Shown: positions 6,857 through 12,194 of the stretch, in pieces
Numbering within the stretch: the stretch's first letter is position 1
How the letters are laid out: every line of letters begins with the position of its first letter
Assembly (NCBI GenBank): GCA_016838845.1
Contig: JAEHKV010000143.1
Span: 1 to 35,008 of the forward strand
Source of the DNA: Nitrosopumilales archaeon
GTDB taxonomy: Archaea > Thermoproteota > Nitrososphaeria > Nitrososphaerales > Nitrosopumilaceae
Length of the DNA stretch: 35,008 nucleotides
Reading direction: 5' to 3'
The notes under the pieces: model-generated
The model's input: the letters and a program-made list of their open reading frames with translations, nothing else
Database searches by the model: none
Told to the model about the DNA's origin: nothing
Position numbers and translations under genes: made by a program

Positions 6857-7621
6857 ATGTTTTCATACTATAGAAATATTCCTAAAATGTTGACAAACGT
6901 AGCTGACAGGGATATTTTAATAATTGAAGACGCTGAACCCCTAGCAATTTTGCTTGGTAAGTATTTAAAAAAACTTGGTTACAAAAAAATTCACCATTGC
7001 AAGAATGGCACTTTAGGAATACGGAAATTTCAAGAACTGGTTGAATCAAATAATGTGCCTGTTGTCTTCTTGGATTATTATTTACCAGACATCACTGCAC
7101 TGCTGGTCTTAAAGCAAATTCTTGAGATTCATCCTAGTACAGATGTGATAATAGAAACAGCAGCAAATGAAAGTGAAAGTGGCATTAAGAGGTTATTCGA
7201 ACTTGGAGCCCATAGTTATCTTCCTAAACCGTACGAATTTGAGAAACTAAAAGAGATAATGAACACTCTTGAAGACTGCCAGGGAATTGTAATTGATGAT
7301 GACCCAGACATGGTGGATTCTATTTCAAATATTCTAGAGGACAAAGGTGTATGTATTATAGGCAAAGGATCCAACGGCGAAGAGGCCTTTCAAATGTTTA
7401 AGAAACTGAGACCAAAGTTTGTGATACTAGACATGAAAATGCCCGAATATGATGGAGCCTATGCTATCAAGAAAATAAAAAATGAAGATCCCAATGCCAA
7501 GATTATTGTTTTAACAGGATACCCAGAGTATGCTTTTGATAAAAACGAAGTTACTGCAGTTTTTATCAAACCGTTTAACACAGATGAAATTGTTTCACTC
7601 ATACAAAACACGATTTGTTAG
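6857..7621 (+). CDS. Tandem double-receiver response regulator
   Basis: 254 residues with two receiver domains and no output module. REC1 (about 17-135) has ILIIEDAEP, Asp in VVFLDYYLPD and Lys in LPKPYEF; it resembles the receiver of the zinc-ribbon regulator at 16761-17714. REC2 (about 138-253) has IVIDDDPD, Asp in VILDMKMPEYDG, Thr in VLTGY and Lys in FIKPF; its DNA nearly repeats the receiver of the gene at 3435. The gene therefore looks like a fusion of two receiver lineages. Both phospho-acceptor Asps are present. Possible use: phosphorelay or integration of the two kinases. The ATG is preceded by no clear ribosome binding site. Confidence 0.88.
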   Translation: MFSYYRNIPKMLTNVADRDILIIEDAEPLAILLGKYLKKLGYKKIHHCKNGTLGIRKFQELVESNNVPVVFLDYYLPDITALLVLKQILEIHPSTDVIIETAANESESGIKRLFELGAHSYLPKPYEFEKLKEIMNTLEDCQGIVIDDDPDMVDSISNILEDKGVCIIGKGSNGEEAFQMFKKLRPKFVILDMKMPEYDGAYAIKKIKNEDPNAKIIVLTGYPEYAFDKNEVTAVFIKPFNTDEIVSLIQNTIC

Positions 7622-7630
7622 TAATTGGTA
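7271..7630 (+). repeat. Receiver cassette, copy 2
   Basis: It aligns without length change to 3966-4325, from GAAGACTGCC to the TAATTGGTA after the stop codon. Here it forms the second receiver of a double-receiver gene, while copy 1 is the C-terminal receiver of an HTH gene. Differences are scattered and mainly at third positions. Confidence 0.8.
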
Positions 7631-7646
7631 CTCCATTCTAATTTTA

Positions 7647-7705
7647 ATGAGAAGATGCGCATCTAATGATGGGTTTGGGGCCTGACAATAGACGCACATT
7701 CTCAT
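7647..7705. other. Nested inverted repeat with a 12-bp perfect palindrome
   Basis: AGATGCGCATCT (7653-7664) is a perfect 12-bp palindrome. The outer arms ATGAGAA (7647-7653) and TTCTCAT (7699-7705) are also complementary, with ATGCG/CGCA pairing next to them as an alternative fold. It lies 26 nt after the double-receiver stop. It could be an operator for the next gene, a structured RNA or a 3'-end signal; there is no U-tract. Confidence 0.4.
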
Positions 7706-7795
7706 ATTTTGAAAGAATTGATTTCTATTAACAGGTTGTATGTAACGAATATTACATACGTGTCCTTTTATCAAATCGTGTGTACATTTTACGAT

Positions 7796-7936
7796 ATGAA
7801 AAGAGTAGTCTATATCGAATCGCGTCCAAATTATGGTGTATGGGAAAAGCTGGTTGAGATGGAGGATGACAAAATCGTATTTGAGACCTCTTGGGAACCA
7901 TCCCTAATGTCAAATTCAGTTAAGACACCTAAGTAA
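7796..7936 (+). CDS. Small hypothetical protein (46 aa)
   Basis: ATG at 7796 gives MKRVVYIESRPNYGVWEKLV and so on, a compact mix of charged and aromatic residues with plausible codon use. A longer frame from TTG 7709 adds a less protein-like N terminus. Its 3' part overlaps an open frame on the other strand (7831-8052), so at most one of the two may be real. No family recognised. Confidence 0.38.
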   Translation: MKRVVYIESRPNYGVWEKLVEMEDDKIVFETSWEPSLMSNSVKTPK

Positions 7937-8052
7937 AGTGGATTTTCTAATCTGTTTTTCCAATCTTCCCAAGGAACATGCCAATTTGATTTGTGAGATT
8001 CACCAAGCATAACAGTGATACTAGATTCATCAAAGGGGATTGAATCAATCAT
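7831..8052 (-). CDS. Small hypothetical protein (73 aa), overlapping on the opposite strand
   Basis: Begins MIDSIPFDESSITVMLGESH; the first 45 residues (WHVPWEDWKNRLENPLY) look protein-like with ordinary codon use, while the last part is Ser/Thr-rich and lies opposite the + frame at 7796-7936. The inverted repeat CGTAATC/GATTACG (8053-8059/8068-8074) is immediately upstream of the ATG. No family recognised. Confidence 0.3.
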   Translation of the reverse strand: MIDSIPFDESSITVMLGESHKSNWHVPWEDWKNRLENPLYLGVLTEFDIRDGSQEVSNTILSSSISTSFSHTP

Positions 8053-8074
8053 CGTAATCTTAGTAATGATTACG
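8053..8074. promoter_or_regulatory. Inverted repeat CGTAATC-N8-GATTACG
   Basis: Perfect 7-bp arms separated by 8 nt, placed directly before the minus-strand ATG at 8052 and about 135 nt before the plus-strand receiver gene. Position and symmetry suit a dimeric repressor site, but no second copy is seen. Confidence 0.3.
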
Positions 8075-8108
8075 AAGTTTGATGTTGTGGTGGTTTTTAT
8101 GACCTTGG

Positions 8109-8123
8109 AGAGTCATCGACTCT
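8109..8123. other. Short perfect hairpin
   Basis: AGAGTC, loop ATC, GACTCT: a 6-bp stem with a 3-nt loop, about 87 nt before the receiver gene at 8210. No U-tract follows, so a terminator is unlikely. Function unknown. Confidence 0.25.
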
Positions 8124-8209
8124 AAAACTAATTCCAAATCAGCTGTACATTGTTTCTCTGGGATACACAAATTGCCAAAACAAAGAAATAGTCCAAATAG
8201 ATAAACGCG

Positions 8210-8575
8210 GTGTTGATAAACAAGACAATTCTTATTGTTGATGACGATCTAGATGTAAAAGAATCCACTAGATTTGTATTGGAAAAAAATGGTTATGATG
8301 TAGCAGTAGCCTGTGGTGGAAAAGATGGAGTAGAAGAATATGCCAAGTCGAATCCAGACCTCACTTTTATGGATATTAAAATGCCTGATATGGATGGTTA
8401 TGATGCATTCTTTAAAATTCACGAAAAAGATCCAAATGCAAAGGTTGTATTTGTTACAGGATATACAATAGAAGACGATAGATATGAACAAGCAAAAAAA
8501 TATAATCTAATAGATACATTATACAAACCAGTGGATTTTAACTTTCTTCTAAAATTTATCAAAGAACACGCTTGA
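8210..8575 (+). CDS. Single-domain receiver (CheY-like response regulator)
   Basis: 121 residues comprising one receiver domain: acidic pair Asp11/Asp12 (VDDD), phospho-acceptor Asp55 (FMDIKMPDMDG), Thr83 (VTGY) and Lys106 (LYKPV). It is less similar to the other receivers of the island than they are to each other. The start is GTG at 8210 or TTG at 8213; no ATG is available before the first beta strand. It converges on the cyclase gene at 8820. No kinase is adjacent, so its partner must come from elsewhere in the island. Confidence 0.88.
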   Translation: MLINKTILIVDDDLDVKESTRFVLEKNGYDVAVACGGKDGVEEYAKSNPDLTFMDIKMPDMDGYDAFFKIHEKDPNAKVVFVTGYTIEDDRYEQAKKYNLIDTLYKPVDFNFLLKFIKEHA

Positions 8576-8596
8576 ATTTTTCCAAGTTTTTAAATC

Positions 8597-8659
8597 ACAT
8601 TTGATACGAACTGTTAATCCTGAAAATTCTTAAATCAGACTGTTATCATTACAAAATGT
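8597..8659 (+). repeat. Dispersed element, copy 5 (with weak inverted partner)
   Basis: A perfect core ACATTTGATACGAACTGT (8597-8614) is followed by TTAATCCTGAAAATTCTTAA, nearly the same spacer as in the 26762 copy, then ACTGTTATCATTACAAAATG (8639 on), a partner with small insertions. Total length about 63 bp, like the 64-bp copy at 26762. It lies just after the receiver gene, between convergent genes. Confidence 0.7.
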
Positions 8660-8714
8660 CTGCGTGAGTCACAATCAGATATCCATCCGCAAGAAATGTG
8701 GTTCGCCTAGGCAA

Positions 8715-8772
8715 CTAAGTGAGGGTTTCAAGGCACAATACTTGTTTGTCACGAATTCACTACCTCACTTAG
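8715..8772. other. Long-loop inverted repeat between convergent genes
   Basis: CTAAGTGAGG (8715-8724) is perfectly complementary to CCTCACTTAG (8763-8772). Within the 38-nt loop CAAG (8729-8732) can pair with CTTG (8741-8744). The unit lies between the 3' ends of the receiver and cyclase genes. It may be a structured RNA or a transcript-end structure; no function is assigned. Confidence 0.35.
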
Positions 8773-8819
8773 AATTTAAATCCTTAATTCTTGTTGAAAT
8801 AAATGGTGTATTGAACCAT

Positions 8820-9512
8820 TTACTTATTTTTTAACAAGGCGAATACAGGATAATCAAATTTGAAACCCAGTGAAACGCCAGATTTTTGTTTGAAAGAATA
8901 CCCCTGAATATTTTTTACATTTTGATAAAGGTCATTTCCGATTATCATACTGTTTGGGTCTGCCTTTCGATTAATTTTAGAACAAATGTTGACGGTAGGA
9001 CCAAAGATATCGTCGGATGAGGCCGTAACTGATTTTGCTAACATCACGGTGCCATAATCAGCGCTAATTCTATAACTAACAGATGGCAATCCTGCATCAT
9101 GCATGCTTTCATTAACAATTTTTGAACATTTGAGCATAATCATACCACACTCTAATGTTTTAGCAAAAGATCTTCCATCGGGATTTTTTTCGTCACAAAA
9201 ATAATACAAGAGACTATCTCCCACGTTTTTTACTACACAGGCACCATATTCCCTGGCAATCAGTGCCATCGCATTAAGGAATATACCATAATACTTGCAG
9301 GTGTCTTCTCTTGAGAGGTGTGCAGTTACCTTTGTTGAGCCAACTGCATCAACCATGGCCACACAACAATTCTTGGTTTTTCCATTAAAAGAAATTGTTT
9401 CATCAATATTAGATTTTAAGCGTTCAGTAAGGTAAGCATAGCCACTATCCTCTAACCACCCTTGCAAGGGAGTAGCTAAATATTGTTTTTTATTGGAAGC
9501 TTTCGTATTCAT
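8820..9512 (-). CDS. Class III nucleotidyl-cyclase-homology protein (catalytic residues largely kept)
   Basis: A soluble cyclase-homology protein, paralogue of 4524-5231. Numbered from the upstream TTG at 9545, the metal-binding Asps are Asp66 (AMVDAVGST) and Asp110 (NVGDSLLYYF); YRISADYGTV (about 158-167) and GPTVNICSK (182-190) match the substrate site with Asn186, although Lys190 stands where Arg is usual. This suggests a possible active adenylate or diadenylate-type purine cyclase; the substrate cannot be told. I chose the ATG at 9512 because the residues before it are not family-like and CATAATG lies about 45 nt upstream; TTG 9545 adds 11 residues. No regulatory domain is attached beyond a 50-residue N-terminal helix. 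Confidence 0.82.
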   Translation of the reverse strand: MNTKASNKKQYLATPLQGWLEDSGYAYLTERLKSNIDETISFNGKTKNCCVAMVDAVGSTKVTAHLSREDTCKYYGIFLNAMALIAREYGACVVKNVGDSLLYYFCDEKNPDGRSFAKTLECGMIMLKCSKIVNESMHDAGLPSVSYRISADYGTVMLAKSVTASSDDIFGPTVNICSKINRKADPNSMIIGNDLYQNVKNIQGYSFKQKSGVSLGFKFDYPVFALLKNK

Positions 9513-9733
9513 CTTGCGATCGTTTCCAGGGTCGGACTGGAACAAACATTATGCTTCTTTGCCCACTCATGCTGGTATTACGTTATGTAAGCACATAAGA
9601 AGATAGGAACTTTCGCACAAAAACCGAGTCCAAAATGGAAAAACAAACTAAAATTTATGTTTGAATAAATTACTAATCGATCTAAAATTATGCCATAAAC
9701 GGTCTGGCTCATCATACTTCTAGTTAGAGATAA

Positions 9734-10084
9734 ATGGAATTCATTTGGATTCCTCATGTGGCAGAAGTTACTGAATATAGAATTGCACAAATTGTTGATA
9801 ATGGACAAATAGTACAAATGTCACTTGTAGAAAATGTTCAGACTGAGCCTATATCACAAAAACAGATGATCATGGAATCAGTATCAAAAAAACTAGATGA
9901 TGAGACAAAAAAGCAGGTATTTCCTCTACTTGACGCAATCCTGCAGGCACAGCCAACAATCAAAATCAAGAGCTACCAACAGACTTCGATTACCATCACT
10001 ATGCCAAAAAACAGGTATGAAAGGATGGGTCGACCTCAAGTTGGTGAAAAACTTGACGTGAATTTGAAGAAAATAGGTGTATGA
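9734..10084 (+). CDS. Conserved-looking hypothetical protein (116 aa)
   Basis: A soluble protein beginning MEFIWIPHVAEVTEYRIAQI, with an N-terminal beta-rich part (1-35), a helical centre (40-75; KQMIMESVSKKLDDETKKQV) and a C-terminal strand-rich part ending in VGEKLDVNLKKIGV. No signal peptide and no cysteine. Not recognised. The ATG is 188 nt from the divergent cyclase gene and about 90 nt before the glycosyltransferase gene, which has its own TATA box. Confidence 0.7.
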   Translation: MEFIWIPHVAEVTEYRIAQIVDNGQIVQMSLVENVQTEPISQKQMIMESVSKKLDDETKKQVFPLLDAILQAQPTIKIKSYQQTSITITMPKNRYERMGRPQVGEKLDVNLKKIGV

Positions 10085-10143
10085 CTAAAAATGATTGTAT
10101 CCGTTAATTAGTTTGATTACTTCTAACAAATTATTATCTTGAA

Positions 10144-10155
10144 TTTTTTAAATTT
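10144..10155 (+). promoter_or_regulatory. TATA-like box for the exopolysaccharide operon
   Basis: TTTTTTAAATTT is centred about 26 nt before the TTG at 10176. This spacing supports TTG 10176 as both transcription and translation start of a leaderless operon message. Confidence 0.5.
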
Positions 10156-10175
10156 CACTAACAAGAGTGTAGTTA

Positions 10176-12194
10176 TTGAAAAATACTAGTTTAATTCAAA
10201 AATGTGAACTTTGTAAAAAAGAGTTAGGATTTAATGATAGGACTATCAGACATGAAAAAAAATGGTATCATGCGGAATGCTACAGATCAACTACCCAAGA
10301 AAAAACTGTAATCGAAAATACATATTCAAAAAAGGAACCTGTGGTAAGAGCAATTATAGTAAAAGCAGTAGAAAAAATTACTAAAGCCACAGTGGTAAAA
10401 ACAATTTCAAAACAATCTTCTAAAGTTGTAGTACCAGAAAAAAAATCTGAAACAATTTCGAGGTGCGGTCATTGTAAAAAAGAATTAGAATTTCATGACA
10501 GAACAGTCAGACATGGAAAAAAATGGTATCATGCGGAATGCTACAAATCAACTATTGAAGTAAAGCCTTTAGAAAAAGAACAGGTAGTAAAAGATACCAT
10601 AGTAGAACTAATTCCAAAATCACCTGTTGAAAAAGTTGTGGAACTAGAAACAAAACCAGAACGAACTATGAAAACGAAAGAACTTGAGATTGAAAAAAAG
10701 CGAGTTGTCGATTTGGAAGAGCAAGTAGTTCTTCCAAAAGTTAAACTCGATCCTGTTTTGATTCTTATTTCTTGCGGGATATTCTTTTTTCTTTTTTGGA
10801 CACCATTTACTTTGCTAGCAGGCTTTAGTGTAGGCGCGATGATGCTGGGTGGATTTTTGGTAATTTATCAGGTGTTGGATGCAAGACGTTGGTCAAAATC
10901 AAAATTTAGAACTGGTAAACATAAACCAGGTATTTTTTCTCTACTTCTCTTGGTCCTGCCTTTTGTTTTTGGCGGAGTCCTTGGTTATGAAGGATATACA
11001 CTCTGGGAATCTGGATATCGAGCGATAATTTTATGGGGATTGACAATTACCTTTTGGAGTGTTATGTTAATGGTTCCCTTGGCACTATATAGTAAAAACA
11101 AGGAAGAACAAACACCACGACCCCTTCAGTATCCAATGATTAGTGTGATTATTCCAGCATATAACGAAGAAAAAGTAATTGCAAAGACAATTGAAAGCGT
11201 AATGGAAATTGATTATCCAAAAAAAGAAATAATCGTTGTAGACGATGGAAGCAAAGATAAGACATTGCAGATTGCTAACGAGTATAAACGAGATAAGGTC
11301 AAAGTTTTACATAAAGAAAATGGCGGTAAGGCGTCTGCACTTAATTATGCGATGGCCTTTGCAAACGGAGAAATAATAGCGGTACTAGATGCAGATACTA
11401 TAGCTGGGAAGAATTCGTTAAAAGAAATTGCAAGAATATTTGGTGATGATGAAAATGTTGGTGCAGTAGCAGGAAACATAAAGGTTAGAAACAAAGTGAA
11501 CTGGCTCACCTGGTGTCAAGCTCTTGAATATGTTGCTGGATTACAAATTGCCAGGAGAGCTTTTGATTTATTTGGTGCTATCACAGTTGTTCCAGGGGCC
11601 TTGGGATCATTTAGAAAGTCTGTGCTTCAAGAGGGGGGTGGATACGATAAGGAAACACTCGTAGAGGATGTTGATACAACAATAAAAGTTCTAAAGTCTG
11701 GAATGGTAGTAAGAGGAACCACCAAATCAATAGCGTATACAGAAGCACCAGAATCCCTGCGCGATTTTTACAATCAAAGAAAACGTTGGTTTAGGGGCAA
11801 TCTTCAAGTACTTGTGAAGCATCGTAACGCTCTAACAAATCCACGTTTTGGTTTTTTACAGAAACTTGCATTTCCGTATATGGTGCTTGGAATGATAATT
11901 TTGCCGATAACAGGTTTTATTATGATCGCTTCTGCGATTATTGCAGTAATTCAGGGTGACTATGTCTTTGTTTTAGGTTCCTTCGCATTCTTTGCTGGTC
12001 TTCAATACCTATTGGTTGCCCTAGCAGTGAGAATAGACGGTGATGACCCCAAATTGATATTCTTCTCGGTCTTCTTTATTATCGGATTTAAGCAAATACT
12101 TGATTTTATTCTAATAAGGCAGCTACTTGAACAAATTTTCGGCAGGAAAGCTCGTTGGACAAGAACAAAGAGGGTTGGGTTTGATGAGCGCTGA
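10176..12194 (+). CDS. Processive family-2 glycosyltransferase with two N-terminal half-LIM zinc modules
   Basis: 672 residues. Two zinc modules with identical spacing, CxxC-x18-HxxC (Cys10, Cys13, His32, Cys35; Cys97, Cys100, His119, Cys122), each followed by a Lys-rich linker, face the cytoplasm. Three membrane spans follow (about 192-234, 253-275, 283-305), then the GT2 domain: PMISVIIPAYNE (320-331), VVDDGS (354-359), DAD (405-407), ED (497-498) and the processivity motif QRKRW (534-538). About three more spans close the protein. The layout matches PgaC/IcaA-type poly-N-acetylglucosamine, hyaluronan or cellulose synthases, which polymerise and export a glycan. Overlap of 11 bp with a downstream deacetylase points to an N-acetyl-hexosamine polymer. 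The zinc modules are unusual for this family. Start is TTG. Confidence 0.9.
   Translation: MKNTSLIQKCELCKKELGFNDRTIRHEKKWYHAECYRSTTQEKTVIENTYSKKEPVVRAIIVKAVEKITKATVVKTISKQSSKVVVPEKKSETISRCGHCKKELEFHDRTVRHGKKWYHAECYKSTIEVKPLEKEQVVKDTIVELIPKSPVEKVVELETKPERTMKTKELEIEKKRVVDLEEQVVLPKVKLDPVLILISCGIFFFLFWTPFTLLAGFSVGAMMLGGFLVIYQVLDARRWSKSKFRTGKHKPGIFSLLLLVLPFVFGGVLGYEGYTLWESGYRAIILWGLTITFWSVMLMVPLALYSKNKEEQTPRPLQYPMISVIIPAYNEEKVIAKTIESVMEIDYPKKEIIVVDDGSKDKTLQIANEYKRDKVKVLHKENGGKASALNYAMAFANGEIIAVLDADTIAGKNSLKEIARIFGDDENVGAVAGNIKVRNKVNWLTWCQALEYVAGLQIARRAFDLFGAITVVPGALGSFRKSVLQEGGGYDKETLVEDVDTTIKVLKSGMVVRGTTKSIAYTEAPESLRDFYNQRKRWFRGNLQVLVKHRNALTNPRFGFLQKLAFPYMVLGMIILPITGFIMIASAIIAVIQGDYVFVLGSFAFFAGLQYLLVALAVRIDGDDPKLIFFSVFFIIGFKQILDFILIRQLLEQIFGRKARWTRTKRVGFDER

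Noticed and set aside
12127-12183. Upstream extension of the deacetylase gene
   Set aside because: It lies inside the glycosyltransferase C terminus; the ATG at 12184 puts the signal peptide close to the N terminus as expected.
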